From positions 1 through 64,000 of the forward strand of contig NZ_LKET01000030.1 of NCBI RefSeq assembly GCF_001317355.1: DNA of 64,000 nt. Direction: 5' to 3'. This document shows, in pieces, positions 16,652 to 26,283 of this stretch; within the stretch, counting starts at the first letter, position 1, and each line of letters opens with the position of its first letter. The notes under the pieces were generated by a model. The model was not told the origin of the DNA and made no database searches. It worked only from the letters and a program-made list of their open reading frames with translations. Origin of the DNA: Oxobacter pfennigii. Lineage in GTDB: Bacteria; Bacillota; Clostridia; Clostridiales; Oxobacteraceae. Position numbers and translations under genes: made by a program.

Positions 16652-18688
16652 ATGTTTAACCCAAAGGAAACTGACGAAAGAAAATATCTTGATAAGGTAT
16701 TGGAAAAGCTTGCAGCTGCACTTGAAAAGATAGAGCAAAAAATAACTGATTATTCCGGAGAAATATTAGAAATCAAGCGGTATATGTACGAAAATTTATC
16801 GCAGCTAGACTCTGCAGAAAAAGCAGCCAATAGGATAGCTGTTAATGAAAATATTAACTCCGGTGAACGGGCTGTTACTGAGCGGACAAAGCTTCAAAAG
16901 CTAATCCAGTCACCCTATTTTGGGAGAATTGATTTTGCCGATGGAAATGACCTAAAAGAGCAATCATTTTATATTGGCGTCCACGGTTTTTCCGATTCAC
17001 ATGCTGCCGACAATATTATCTTTGATTGGCGCTCACCTGTATCAAGCATGTTTTACGATTTTGAAACAGGTCCGGCATTTTATGAAGCCCCCATAGGAAA
17101 AATTGAAGGAACATTAGTCTTAAAGCGGCAGTACCGGATCAGGCAAAGTGAAATGGAATATATGATTGAAAGCTCCCTTAATATCGGCGATGAAATTTTG
17201 CAAAAAGAATTAAGCCAAAATTCCGATGACAAAATGAAGAACATCGTAGCAACCATTCAAAGGGAACAAAACGCCATTATCAGAAACGAAGCTGCAAAAG
17301 TATTGATTATACAAGGGGCGGCAGGCTCCGGAAAAACATCCATTGCATTGCACCGGGTGGCCTTTCTGTTGTACCGTTATAAAGAAACCCTGACATCCAA
17401 TAACATTCTGATTATTTCTCCCAATAAAGTATTTGGGAGCTACATTTCAAATGTATTGCCTGAATTAGGGGAAGAAAATATTTTGGAAATGAGCTTTGAA
17501 GATATTACGGCAAGCATGATTGGGAAAAAGTATAAATACCAGACATTTTTTCAGCAGGTAGAAAGCTTATTGGATGATGAGAGCCCTGAAGCCATTGCCA
17601 GAATTAAATTTAAATCGACGAATAACTTTGTTGAACAACTCCAATCCTATCTGGAATATGCCGGGGATAAATATTTTGAGCCGGTAAACCTTGATTTTGG
17701 CGTTCTTTCTGTTTCAAAAGAAGACTTGCTTTTGCGTTATTATGCTTACAAAAGGCTGCCCATTAAAAAGCGGCTGGAGAAAATCGCCGATGATTTAATT
17801 GCAAAATGCAGAAGAGATGCTAAGCTTGCCCGTCAAATAAAAGGCAGCATTTTGAAGTTGTTTAAATTTTCCGATGCCGTATTACTGTATAAAAACTTTT
17901 ACCGCCATATAAAACGGGAGGATTTATTTCAGTTTATCAGTAAAAATACATTTGAATTCTGTGATGTCTTCCCATTTGTATATACAAAAATGTATTTTGA
18001 CGGGACAGGGCAGGACTATAAGGAAATACAGCACTTGCTGGTAGATGAAATGCAGGATTATACCCCTGTTCAATATGCGGTACTGGCAAAATTATTTTCC
18101 TGTAAAATGACGATTTTAGGAGACAGCAATCAAAGCGTCAATCCATATAGCTCATCAGCAGTTGAAAAAATACAGCCATACTTTGCCGGCTGTGATTTTA
18201 TGGAATTGCACAAAAGCTATCGTTCAACAATTGAAATTACCGACTTTGCACAAAAAATTCAGGAAAATAAGAAGCTGATACCTATTGAACGGCATGGTGA
18301 TAAACCAAGCATAACTGTATGCAATACGGAAAATGAACAATTTAATAAAATACAGAATGTAATTAATCAGTTCAAACAATCCGGCTATACCTCTTTGGGC
18401 ATTATATGCAAGTCACAAAAACAAGCGGACCAATTATATAAAAAAGCCGGTGCTGTTTATGATGATATATCTCTGTTGGATTTTAACAGCAATGAATTTA
18501 AAGAAGGCATTATAATTTCATCTGTGCATATGTCCAAAGGGCTTGAATTTGATCAGGTAATTATACCTGATGCTTCAGATGATTGCTATAAAACACAGCT
18601 GGACAGAAGCCTCTTGTATATCGCCTGTACAAGGGCAATGCATAAACTGGATTTAACCTGTTACGGGAAGAAAACAAAATTTATATAA
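16652..18688 (+). CDS. helD: HelD-type UvrD-like helicase
   Basis: 678 residues. The N-terminal 60 residues are a charged coiled coil (LEKLAAALEKIEQKITDYSGEI), as in HelD, which inserts into RNA polymerase. IGVHGFSD...IFDWRSPVSSMFYDF is the HelD-specific 1A insert. Walker A GAAGSGKTS lies near residue 222, VDEMQDYTPVQ (DExQD) near 463, and VHMSKGLEFDQV and YIACTRAMH close the UvrD motifs. HelD frees stalled RNA polymerase and can give rifamycin tolerance. It is somewhat shorter than B. subtilis HelD. AAGAGGAGAG precedes the ATG. Confidence 0.92.
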   Translation: MFNPKETDERKYLDKVLEKLAAALEKIEQKITDYSGEILEIKRYMYENLSQLDSAEKAANRIAVNENINSGERAVTERTKLQKLIQSPYFGRIDFADGNDLKEQSFYIGVHGFSDSHAADNIIFDWRSPVSSMFYDFETGPAFYEAPIGKIEGTLVLKRQYRIRQSEMEYMIESSLNIGDEILQKELSQNSDDKMKNIVATIQREQNAIIRNEAAKVLIIQGAAGSGKTSIALHRVAFLLYRYKETLTSNNILIISPNKVFGSYISNVLPELGEENILEMSFEDITASMIGKKYKYQTFFQQVESLLDDESPEAIARIKFKSTNNFVEQLQSYLEYAGDKYFEPVNLDFGVLSVSKEDLLLRYYAYKRLPIKKRLEKIADDLIAKCRRDAKLARQIKGSILKLFKFSDAVLLYKNFYRHIKREDLFQFISKNTFEFCDVFPFVYTKMYFDGTGQDYKEIQHLLVDEMQDYTPVQYAVLAKLFSCKMTILGDSNQSVNPYSSSAVEKIQPYFAGCDFMELHKSYRSTIEITDFAQKIQENKKLIPIERHGDKPSITVCNTENEQFNKIQNVINQFKQSGYTSLGIICKSQKQADQLYKKAGAVYDDISLLDFNSNEFKEGIIISSVHMSKGLEFDQVIIPDASDDCYKTQLDRSLLYIACTRAMHKLDLTCYGKKTKFI

Positions 18689-19031
18689 TCCTTGCCGGTG
18701 AGCCTGCAGGCGTAATGGCGATGGAGTTTACCTCAAATGCTGTATGCTTTTTAATTTGCCAAATTTTAAGCTAGGGAATTACCCTGACCGATATGCCGGA
18801 GCGTCTGCTCGACAGGGTTTGGGGAACGCACCAACAAGCAGGCCGGAGCGGGTTTCCCGGCAGAAAAAACCAGCGGATGGCGGGTGCGTATATGTCATCC
18901 GCTGCTTGCCAGCTGATAATTGTTGATGTACGGACAGCTTTACTGTATGATTTGGTTAGTAAGATATGAGTATCATCACCAATCTCTTATTGTACAACTA
19001 TAAAGAATTTCACATGGAGCGAGGGGCAGCC
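18689..19031 (+). other. GC-rich structured leader before the AraC gene
   Basis: No convincing gene. The stretch 18770-18910 is far more GC-rich than its surroundings and contains a perfect 9-bp hairpin, CAGCGGATG (18871-18879) with CATCCGCTG (18896-18904), and a GCCGGAGCGGG/CCCGGC stem near 18842-18860. It does not fit the cobalamin, Moco or NiCo aptamers I could compare by eye. It could be a structured leader or the remains of a GC-rich insertion. Confidence 0.3.
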
Positions 19032-20000
19032 ATGAACAACAATATAACCAACTCCGATTTTCAAGGTATATATTTCCCACGCCTAAAGAACGGGCAGGGT
19101 GGCATGATCCGCCGTATAGATAGTTCGTCCGGCGCTGGAGAGATGAATTGCTTTGATGTCGCTCCTGGCATTCAAATTTCATACAACGACCTCAATATGG
19201 ATTCCTGCTTTCAGCCCATTAAGCCCCAGCAGGATTTTTTGCAGATTGATCATTGCCTGGAGGGGTGCTATGAATTTGAACTGGAGGGCGGCTCTGTCAG
19301 CTTTTTAGGAGAAGGCGACTTGTGCGTTACAAACCTGTGCCGGGACAAGCAGGTGTTTGTAAATTCCAGAATACCTCTGAAAAGATACCGGGGAATAACG
19401 GTCTTGCTTGAAATGGAAACGGCTCAAAACACCTTGAGGGCCGATTTCAGTCAAGCAGAAATAAATCTTGAAAACATCAGAGCCTCTCTATGCGGTGATG
19501 GCCGAACACTTCTCATTAAGTCCAAGCATGAAGTTGACCATATATTCAGCGAGCTTTATCGTGTGGATGAACGTATTCAACGACCATATTTCTGGCTTAA
19601 AATTGTTGAACTGTTACTGTTCCTGACTTTGTTGGATAGCCGTTCAATGCATCGGCCTCAACAGTTCTCGGAGGAAACTTCACAAAAAACCCAGGAGGTC
19701 TATCAATATATCATTGATAATCCCTTTGATAAAATGACGATTGCCGATTTTGCCAAACAATTTCATGTTGCGGAGTCCAGTATGAAGCGGTGCTTCAAAT
19801 CCATCGCTGGTATTTCCATTGGAACCTTTATGAAAGTGAAGAAGATGGAAGCAGCGGCAGGGCTTCTCCTTTCGGAACAGAGACTTAGTATTGGTGAAGT
19901 AGCCGAAGCCGCAGGATATGAGAATCAAGGAAAGTTTACCGCTGCCTTTAAGTCTGTGCATGGTGTGACTCCACTGGCGTTTCGATACAAACATTGGTGA
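19032..20000 (+). CDS. AraC family transcriptional regulator
   Basis: 322 residues from the ATG at 19032 with GAGGGG upstream; longer in-frame starts at 18966 and 19014 have no site. Residues 226-322 hold the two AraC HTHs (MTIADFAKQFHVAESSMKRCFKSIAG and LSIGEVAEAAGYENQGKFTAAFKSVHGVTPLAFR). The N-terminal part is typical of the PchR-like AraC group that senses siderophores or metal complexes. It is encoded just before a Nik/Opp-type operon, which it very likely controls, although a terminator separates them. Confidence 0.88.
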   Translation: MNNNITNSDFQGIYFPRLKNGQGGMIRRIDSSSGAGEMNCFDVAPGIQISYNDLNMDSCFQPIKPQQDFLQIDHCLEGCYEFELEGGSVSFLGEGDLCVTNLCRDKQVFVNSRIPLKRYRGITVLLEMETAQNTLRADFSQAEINLENIRASLCGDGRTLLIKSKHEVDHIFSELYRVDERIQRPYFWLKIVELLLFLTLLDSRSMHRPQQFSEETSQKTQEVYQYIIDNPFDKMTIADFAKQFHVAESSMKRCFKSIAGISIGTFMKVKKMEAAAGLLLSEQRLSIGEVAEAAGYENQGKFTAAFKSVHGVTPLAFRYKHW

Positions 20001-20089
20001 ACTGATTGGATTAAAAATAGACCTGATTGGTCGTAGAACAAGCCCGAATCGTGTGTTAGTATTATTGGTGTGCCGGGGGCCAACATTAA

Positions 20090-20117
20090 GGAACCGCAAG
20101 CTGCGGCTCCTTTTTTT
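20090..20117 (+). terminator. Terminator between araC-like gene and ABC operon
   Basis: GGAACCGCA (20090-20098) pairs with TGCGGCTCC (20102-20110) except one A-C mismatch, followed by seven Ts. It implies a separate promoter, or conditional read-through, for the transporter operon. Confidence 0.8.
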
Positions 20118-20181
20118 AACATAAGGTTAGCCATGTCTAACTTAATTTCGAGTGAGACGGGAAAGAAAGCGGTGAATTGCA

Positions 20182-21132
20182 TTGGATACAGCCAGTATTG
20201 GTAAACGCCTAGTTAAGCGCTTACTGAACTTTATTATTGTGATATTTGGGGTTGTGACATTAAGTTTTTGTCTGCAGCTTTTTACTGGAACCGACCCCGC
20301 GGAAATGATTGTGCGAAAACAAAATGTATTTGCATCGGAGGAGCAAATCCAGGCAGTTAGAGAGCGGTTGGGATTAGACGCGCCTTTTCATGAAAGGTAT
20401 TTGGATTACCTGTCCGGTGTGGTGCGGGGAGACTTGGGAACAGCAATTACAAACCGCAAACCGGTGATAGACAATATTATGGAGGTACTGCCCATTACCT
20501 TTTTCTTGATTGCAATGTCGATGCTTTGGGTTATGGTATTCTCCGTTTTGGTTGCCGCACTCTCCGTTATATTCAGAGGGGGGATATTCGATCATACCAT
20601 TCGCATCGTCTGCATTATCGGTATATGTGTCCCCAGCTTTTGGCTTGCACTAATTTTGTTGACAGCCTTTGCCGTGGAAATTCCCATATTCAAAGTGATT
20701 TCAGACGGCAGTTTTAAGTCTCTCATACTGCCGTCAGTTGCCATGTCCTTTCCTATCACCTGTATTTCCATAAGGGTGCTGAGGGCTTCGGTGCTGAACG
20801 AACTAAAAAGTGATTATGTTCTTTATGCCAGGGCCAGGGGCTTCACAAACTACCAAATCATCTATGGAGAAGTTTTGAGAAATGCACTGCCGGCAGCAAT
20901 CACCTTGTTTGCCCAATATTGCGCTGCCCTGTTTGGCACATCGGCATTGGTCGAAAGTGTTTTTTCCATACAAGGCCTGGGCATCTACTTGATGGAATCC
21001 TGCGAAAGCATGGACATTTACGGAATATCCGGCTCAATCTTAGTGAGTGCGGTGTTGTTCGTGTTGTTCAACACAGCGGCAGATATTCTTTCCGGGCTGA
21101 TCTGCCCTGCATACAGGAGGCGGCGGGTATGA
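20182..21132 (+). CDS. Opp/Nik-type ABC permease B
   Basis: 316 residues. KRLLNFIIVIFGVVTLSFCLQLFTGTDPAEMIVRK is the DppB/NikB N-terminus; the EAA loop (YARARGFTNYQIIYGEVLRNALPAAITLF) is at residues 215-245. It starts with TTG and a weak AGCGGTGA site. Its stop overlaps the next start (ATGA). With its partner it forms the membrane channel for import of peptides, nickel or a metal chelate. Confidence 0.9.
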   Translation: MDTASIGKRLVKRLLNFIIVIFGVVTLSFCLQLFTGTDPAEMIVRKQNVFASEEQIQAVRERLGLDAPFHERYLDYLSGVVRGDLGTAITNRKPVIDNIMEVLPITFFLIAMSMLWVMVFSVLVAALSVIFRGGIFDHTIRIVCIIGICVPSFWLALILLTAFAVEIPIFKVISDGSFKSLILPSVAMSFPITCISIRVLRASVLNELKSDYVLYARARGFTNYQIIYGEVLRNALPAAITLFAQYCAALFGTSALVESVFSIQGLGIYLMESCESMDIYGISGSILVSAVLFVLFNTAADILSGLICPAYRRRRV

Positions 21133-21947
21133 GAAAAAATAGACAAGTCATTGCAGGGCTTTTACTTATTGCTCTGTTTGTTGTCATTGGCCTGTCTGCG
21201 CCGGTTTTGGCCCCCAATGACCCGAATATCACAGACCTCACCTTAAAAAACGCCTCACCTTCTGCTGAATATCCTCTCGGCTGCGACAACATGGGGCGGT
21301 GTGAGCTTTCAAGGCTCATTTATGGCGCACGGTATTCCCTGGGACTTACCATTCCTGTGCTTATTGTGCTGGCAGCGGTGTCCTTGTTTATCGGTTCGTA
21401 TTCCAGCTATAAAGGCGGGATAATTGATGAAATTATCAGGCTTTTGTGCGATATTCTCATGGCCTTCCCATTAATTGTAATTGCCATGGCCCTTACATCC
21501 TCCATTGATAATTCTGTGGCCAGCATCATCGCTGCGATAGGAATATCCATGACTGCGTGGTTCATGCGCATGGTTCGCTCCTATGCCAAAACGGAATGCG
21601 GAAAAGAATATGTGGAGTCTGCCCGTATTGCCGGAGCTTCCAGCCTGCGCATTGTGGTACGGCATATTATCCCTAATGTGCTGCCCCAGTTTATCGTATA
21701 TTTTACAACAGGAATCGCATCGGCAATCCTGTCGGTTTCAAGCTTCTCCTTCTTAGGGGTGGGGCTGATAGCAGGAACACCGGAATGGGGCGCTATGCTC
21801 AACAGCGCAAGGAACAGCATTTACACCAACCCCGGCTTGATTGTTTATCCCGGCATCTGCCTGATTGTATGCTGCGCAGGCTTTAACCTTCTTGGTGAGG
21901 GGCTGCGGGACTCAATCGGAAAGGGGGAACGGTCCAATGCCGCTTGA
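21129..21947 (+). CDS. Opp/Nik-type ABC permease C
   Basis: 272 residues from the ATG at 21129 overlapping the stop of the upstream permease. FVVIGLSAPVLAPNDPN and LGCDNMGRCELSRLIYGARYSL are standard DppC/NikC motifs, and the EAA loop ESARIAGASSLRIVVRHIIPNVLP follows. It overlaps the ATPase gene by 11 bases. Confidence 0.92.
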   Translation: MRKNRQVIAGLLLIALFVVIGLSAPVLAPNDPNITDLTLKNASPSAEYPLGCDNMGRCELSRLIYGARYSLGLTIPVLIVLAAVSLFIGSYSSYKGGIIDEIIRLLCDILMAFPLIVIAMALTSSIDNSVASIIAAIGISMTAWFMRMVRSYAKTECGKEYVESARIAGASSLRIVVRHIIPNVLPQFIVYFTTGIASAILSVSSFSFLGVGLIAGTPEWGAMLNSARNSIYTNPGLIVYPGICLIVCCAGFNLLGEGLRDSIGKGERSNAA

Positions 21948-22716
21948 TGTTCGTAATCTGACCATTTCCTTAACCTCCGGCGAAAAGATGGTTGACAACA
22001 TTTCTTTTAGCATTGCCAAGGGGGAGATGCTCTCCATCGTCGGCAGTTCCGGCGCAGGCAAAACGACAGTCTGCCGGACCGTTATGGGATTGCTGGATAC
22101 AAACTATATCATCCAGGGCAGGGTTGATTACAGCGGTGAGAATTTGCTGGCTCTTGCCAAAGGCCGATTGCAGAAGATTTATGGGAAAGAAGTCTGTTAC
22201 ATACTGCAAAACCCTATGACAGCCTTTAATCCGTCTGTTCGGATTGGAAAGCAGCTTGAAAAGACGTACCTTAAGCATAATGATGATATTTCAAAAACTG
22301 AGATTTTTACCCAAGTGGAGCCTATCCTGAGGCGCTTGGGAATGGAGGATACCAAACGGATTTGGAAAAGCTACCCCTTTGCCCTCTCGGGCGGGATGCT
22401 TCAACGAGTTATGATTGCAGCCGCCCTTATGAATAGCCCACGCCTCTTAATCGCCGATGAAGTGACAACGGCCATTGACGCCTGCAACAGAATGGGGCTG
22501 ATGAAGGAATTGCGCAAGCTCTGCGACGAGGGTATGTCGGTTCTGTTCGTAACCCACGATTTGCGTTCAGCGGCTAACTCAAATCAAATTCTGATTATGA
22601 ACCATGGAAAAATGGTGGAATACGGCAGTACACAGAAGATTATGGAAAGCCCCAAAGAGGACTATACAAAATATCTGCTTGGAGCCTGCCGCCTGGAAAG
22701 GAGGGAACGGGCATGA
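21937..22716 (+). CDS. Opp/Nik-type ABC ATPase D
   Basis: 259 residues. Walker A GSSGAGKTT, signature ALSGGMLQRVMIAAAL (LSGGM), Walker B LLIADEVTTAID and the H-loop FVTHDL are present. The aspartate and glutamate of Walker B are kept, though the usual PTT is VTT. NikD/DppD-like. ATG at 21937 has AAGGGGGA upstream; its stop overlaps the next ATG (ATGA). Confidence 0.92.
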   Translation: MPLDVRNLTISLTSGEKMVDNISFSIAKGEMLSIVGSSGAGKTTVCRTVMGLLDTNYIIQGRVDYSGENLLALAKGRLQKIYGKEVCYILQNPMTAFNPSVRIGKQLEKTYLKHNDDISKTEIFTQVEPILRRLGMEDTKRIWKSYPFALSGGMLQRVMIAAALMNSPRLLIADEVTTAIDACNRMGLMKELRKLCDEGMSVLFVTHDLRSAANSNQILIMNHGKMVEYGSTQKIMESPKEDYTKYLLGACRLERRERA

Positions 22717-23465
22717 TTGAAGTAAAAAATTTGAGCTGTACATTTTCTTATGGCATGGCGTCAACACAACTGACTGCCGTATCTCCAATTACAGTTAGCT
22801 TTCAAAGCGGCAAGCGGTATGCCATTGTAGGAGAATCCGGCTCCGGCAAAACCACCTTGGCCAGGATGATTGCAGGGCTGCAAAAACCGAGCTGCGGGAA
22901 TGTTTATGTGGATGGAAATCCGGTCTATACCAAGGCCGGAAATGATCATTTTAGAAAAGTGCAGCTGGTACAGCAAAATTCAGCCTCAGCCCTTGACCCT
23001 AAAATGACAATAGGAAAATCTATTGAAGAACCCCTTGTCTGCTTTTTGCGGTTGGACAGATTGGAGCGCAGAAAACGGTGCGGAAAGCTTTTAGAGCTTT
23101 GCAACCTCCCGCCGGGTTATTATAACAGGCTCCCTTCCGAGCTGTCGGGCGGAGAACAAAAAAGAGTGGCGATTGCCAGGGCGCTGGCGGTGGAGCCTGA
23201 TTGCATGATTTTTGATGAAGCAACCAATGGGTTTGACTTGCCGCTGCGGAAGAAAATCATAGAAGAAATTCTGGACTTACAGGAAAGCCTTGATTTTACT
23301 TTGATATTTATTACCCATGACATGGAATTAGCCGTTGCAGTGGCCGACGAAATCATGGTAATGCAAAACTCTGTTTTAGTGGAGCATACGCCTTTTTCGG
23401 GAGACACTTCGGTTTTTCATCATGAGTACAGTAAGATATTGCTTTTCGCAAGCGGTCTTACATAA
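22713..23465 (+). CDS. Opp/Nik-type ABC ATPase F/E
   Basis: 250 residues. Walker A GESGSGKTT near residue 39, LVQQNSASALDPKMTIG as the OppF/NikE Q-loop, LSGGEQKRVAIARALAVEP as signature and MIFDEATNGFDLPLRKKI as Walker B. Shorter than OppF, close to NikE. Overlaps the upstream gene by ATGA, so the four genes are translationally coupled. Confidence 0.92.
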   Translation: MIEVKNLSCTFSYGMASTQLTAVSPITVSFQSGKRYAIVGESGSGKTTLARMIAGLQKPSCGNVYVDGNPVYTKAGNDHFRKVQLVQQNSASALDPKMTIGKSIEEPLVCFLRLDRLERRKRCGKLLELCNLPPGYYNRLPSELSGGEQKRVAIARALAVEPDCMIFDEATNGFDLPLRKKIIEEILDLQESLDFTLIFITHDMELAVAVADEIMVMQNSVLVEHTPFSGDTSVFHHEYSKILLFASGLT

Positions 23466-23494
23466 ATCAAATTTATTATGGAGGAATGTTGAAC

Positions 23495-25126
23495 ATGAAG
23501 AAGTTACTTGTAATGCTGCTATCAGCCGTTATGATAGTTTCCTTAGCAGCCTGCTCAAATGGGGAGAAGCCATCCTCCTCCGGTACAGGCGAGCCGCAAA
23601 AAATACACTTGAATTTGCCTGAAAGCTGGGGCTTTGAATCCTTCTATCCCATCATCACCCCGGAAAACTCGTCCAGCGGATACGGTATTACCTATTATCT
23701 CACCAGCTTTTATGACACGCTGGTAGATTACGACCAGAATGGCAAAATGGTGGGTTCTTTGGCCGAGGAATGGTCAATGAATGAAGATGGCACGGTTTAC
23801 ACATTCAAACTCCGGCAAGGGGTGAAGTTCTCTGACGGAACAGGCCTGACCTCGGAGGATGTGGTAAAATCCCTGCTGGCTGTTCCGGTTAACCTGGGCC
23901 AATACAACGGCGGTTATGGAAAGCTCTCTACAATTATTGCCGGTGTGACGGCCACTGATGAATATACGGTAGAGCTGCATTTGACCCAGCCCTATTACAG
24001 CACCTTGCGGGATTTGTGCCTTCCCAATCCCTTCGCCATTGTTTCCGGTGATCAGTTGAATGACGATTTGACGGTGAAGGAAGGATTTGCGGCCTCTACT
24101 TATGGAACGGGACCGTATGTGTATCAGGGAGATGGGGATGGTAAAACCTACTCCTTTGCCCGTAACCCTCACTATTGGGGAGATGCTCCGGATGTGGACA
24201 GCTTCTCTATCAAGGTCATTCCAGATAATGATGCGAAGGTGCTGGCGCTTCAAAATGGAGAGCTGGACTTTATTTCAGGTATCACTAAAATATCTTCCGA
24301 AAGCTATGCGCAGATGAATGACAGAAATGGGTTTGGAGCTAAGGCAGACGCTAAAGCTACACAGACCTATTATATGGGCTACAATCTGAGCAGCCCCATT
24401 TTCGGAGATCAGGCGGTGCGGGAGGCAGTCACAACCGCCATTGATAGAGAAAGCGCCGTCAATCAGATTTTTGGCGGACTTTATGAGAAGGCTGACACCT
24501 TCTTTGCCAAATCCCTGCCCTACTGCGGTGCAGAGCAGAAGGTCTATAGGTTTGATCTGGACAAGGCCGCTGCATTGCTGGATAGTGCCGGATATACCGA
24601 TAGGGACGGCGACGGAATCCGTGAAATAAATGGAATCAGGATGTCTGCGGATTTTGCATATCAGACTGATTCTGTTGCCAACGATGACATGGTGGTCTAT
24701 ATCTGCGATCAGCTTAGAAAGATTGGAATTGAACTTACTCCCAAACCGGCGCCTATGATGGATTGGTTCGCTATGGTAACCGGCGGGAATTATGGAGTTA
24801 CGCTTTTCAAAACACAGGGCGGATATTACGATCCCGCAAATGTAATCAGCAATATGGACCCCAGTATGTCGATGGACCCGATTGTAATGCAGATTGGGGC
24901 ATATCTCCCGGGAGGTGCAAAGTTAATCCATGAGATCAACTCGTCTCCGGATGAAGGCCGAATCCGGGAGATTTACAATACCATTTTAACCACCATGGCG
25001 GATAATTGTCTGACCACACCTATTTATTACACACACCAAGTTGTGTTGTACAATGACAAAGTGGCTGATTATACTTTCCCTGGCGACGCCAACTTTACAT
25101 CCGTACAAAATATTACCCTCAAATAG
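23495..25126 (+). CDS. Nickel/peptide-type ABC substrate-binding lipoprotein
   Basis: 543 residues from ATG 23495 (GGAGG 10 bases upstream). MKKLLVMLLSAVMIVSLAAC ends in a lipobox with Cys20. The body is SBP_bac_5 (DppA/NikA): NEDGTVYTFKLRQGVKFSDG and FARNPHYWGD are diagnostic. A DRDGDG loop near residue 370 resembles a calcium-binding loop, common at this place in the family. The NikA-like length and the AraC neighbour point to a metal chelate or metal, but peptides are possible. Last gene of the operon. Confidence 0.92.
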   Translation: MKKLLVMLLSAVMIVSLAACSNGEKPSSSGTGEPQKIHLNLPESWGFESFYPIITPENSSSGYGITYYLTSFYDTLVDYDQNGKMVGSLAEEWSMNEDGTVYTFKLRQGVKFSDGTGLTSEDVVKSLLAVPVNLGQYNGGYGKLSTIIAGVTATDEYTVELHLTQPYYSTLRDLCLPNPFAIVSGDQLNDDLTVKEGFAASTYGTGPYVYQGDGDGKTYSFARNPHYWGDAPDVDSFSIKVIPDNDAKVLALQNGELDFISGITKISSESYAQMNDRNGFGAKADAKATQTYYMGYNLSSPIFGDQAVREAVTTAIDRESAVNQIFGGLYEKADTFFAKSLPYCGAEQKVYRFDLDKAAALLDSAGYTDRDGDGIREINGIRMSADFAYQTDSVANDDMVVYICDQLRKIGIELTPKPAPMMDWFAMVTGGNYGVTLFKTQGGYYDPANVISNMDPSMSMDPIVMQIGAYLPGGAKLIHEINSSPDEGRIREIYNTILTTMADNCLTTPIYYTHQVVLYNDKVADYTFPGDANFTSVQNITLK

Positions 25127-25138
25127 CAAAAGGAGAAA

Positions 25139-25165
25139 GGGCGGGTGTCATGCCCGCCATTTCTA
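25139..25165 (+). terminator. Terminator of the ABC operon
   Basis: GGGCGGG and CCCGCC stems around TGTCATG at 25139-25158, followed by ATTTCTATATTTT. Confidence 0.65.
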
Positions 25166-25216
25166 TATTTTCGCAGGAAGCCTCCGGTTTCAATTAAGAT
25201 GACTGCTTCGTATTAT

Positions 25217-25377
25217 TATACAATTTTGAATTAATCTTACTATACAATATTATCACTTGATTCCATACCTTCTAATAAAAATTTTCTATCAAAAGTTTCT
25301 CATTGTTTATATATCAACAACGTTGGAGTTACCAATTTAGGCTATATTTATGCATCGAAGTATAGATAACAAGGATA
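25217..25377. repeat. Direct repeat copy 1 flanking the hydrolase gene
   Basis: About 160 bp repeated with few changes at 26104-26263. Shared words include TATCACTTGATTCCATACCTT, TCTCATTGTTTATATATCAA (20 bases) and TTTATGCATCGAAGTATAG. Same orientation as copy 2. No protein can be read through it. Confidence 0.85.
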
Positions 25378-25418
25378 ATATGATATAAAATTAATAAAGA
25401 TAATATTTGCAACCTTTA

Positions 25419-26057
25419 TCATTCTGCTAAAATACTCTCTATGATACTTTCTAATGCCTCATGATTTTCAATCATTGGCATATGACAGGAATCTTCGACA
25501 AATCTGAAGTCTATTTTTGCAACAATATCATCATCAATACATAAATCACTAATCCTATTGGTATAACATCTTTGGCCCCTATCTCCATATATTCCATAAA
25601 TTTTAGAATTTATTTTCCTAATATAATCAGTATAATCGAACTCCTCCTGCAGTACCTTTTTTAAATTCTCATTATAGTATCTTGCTTCTTCCTTTATCAT
25701 AGAAATAATTTTTTTACCATATTGCTCCATATTGGAAGGCAGCATCAAGTTTCGGTAAAAGTTCTTAGCAGGTTTCAAATTGGACTCTACAAGAACTACT
25801 TTGTCACATCTTAACCCGAAATCTGCAACCAATTCTAATCCTATAATTCCCCCCATACTATGTCCGAGAATAAAATCAAACTTCTCACTTCCATGAATAG
25901 TGTATATCCACTTAGTAATATCTGAAACACAGTTTGCTTTTTCTGTAATATTGTGCGGATATTCTACAAATGTAACATTATGTACTGTTAACTTATTCTT
26001 TAGCGTATCCCACACATCAAGAGTGCAGTTTGCACCATACAAAACCAATCCTCGCAT
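25419..26057 (-). CDS. Alpha/beta hydrolase
   Basis: 212 residues. The nucleophile elbow GHSMGG lies near residue 66, VEDSCHMPMIENHEAL provides the C-terminal His, and the strand order fits a small esterase/lipase-like hydrolase. The Asp of the triad is probably in the IYGDRGQR segment. AAGGAG precedes the ATG. The gene with its upstream region sits between two direct repeats and could have been mobile or amplified as a unit. Substrate unknown. Confidence 0.82.
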   Translation of the reverse strand: MRGLVLYGANCTLDVWDTLKNKLTVHNVTFVEYPHNITEKANCVSDITKWIYTIHGSEKFDFILGHSMGGIIGLELVADFGLRCDKVVLVESNLKPAKNFYRNLMLPSNMEQYGKKIISMIKEEARYYNENLKKVLQEEFDYTDYIRKINSKIYGIYGDRGQRCYTNRISDLCIDDDIVAKIDFRFVEDSCHMPMIENHEALESIIESILAE

Positions 26058-26103
26058 AAGAAAAACTCCTTATTCCATTTTTTTAACCGTTACTATGCAA
26101 AAT

Positions 26104-26263
26104 AATACAATTTTGAATTAACCTTACTATACGATATTATCACTTGATTCCATACCTTGGAATAAAAATTTTCTATCAAAAGCTTCTCATTGTTTATATA
26201 TCAACAAAGTTGGAGTTACCGATTTAGGCTATATTTATGCATCGAAGTATAGATAACAGGGAT
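26104..26263. repeat. Direct repeat copy 2 flanking the hydrolase gene
   Basis: Partner of 25217-25377. It starts directly upstream of the hydrolase and so may hold its promoter region in reverse orientation. A terminator (26284-26324) follows. Confidence 0.85.
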
Positions 26264-26283
26264 ATTGAAATCCGAGCAATTTT

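Noticed and set aside
18744-18926. A 60-codon gene in the GC-rich leader
   Set aside because: No ribosome site and low-complexity composition; it overlaps strong hairpins.
18680-19031. Cobalamin or nickel/cobalt riboswitch before the AraC-Nik-type locus
   Set aside because: An AGGGAA word is present but the following conserved parts of the B12 box are not, and I could not build the NiCo four-way junction.
24590-24640. Dockerin or EF-hand module in the substrate-binding protein
   Set aside because: The DRDGDG loop is single and lies at a position where SBP_bac_5 proteins often carry it; no second loop is present.
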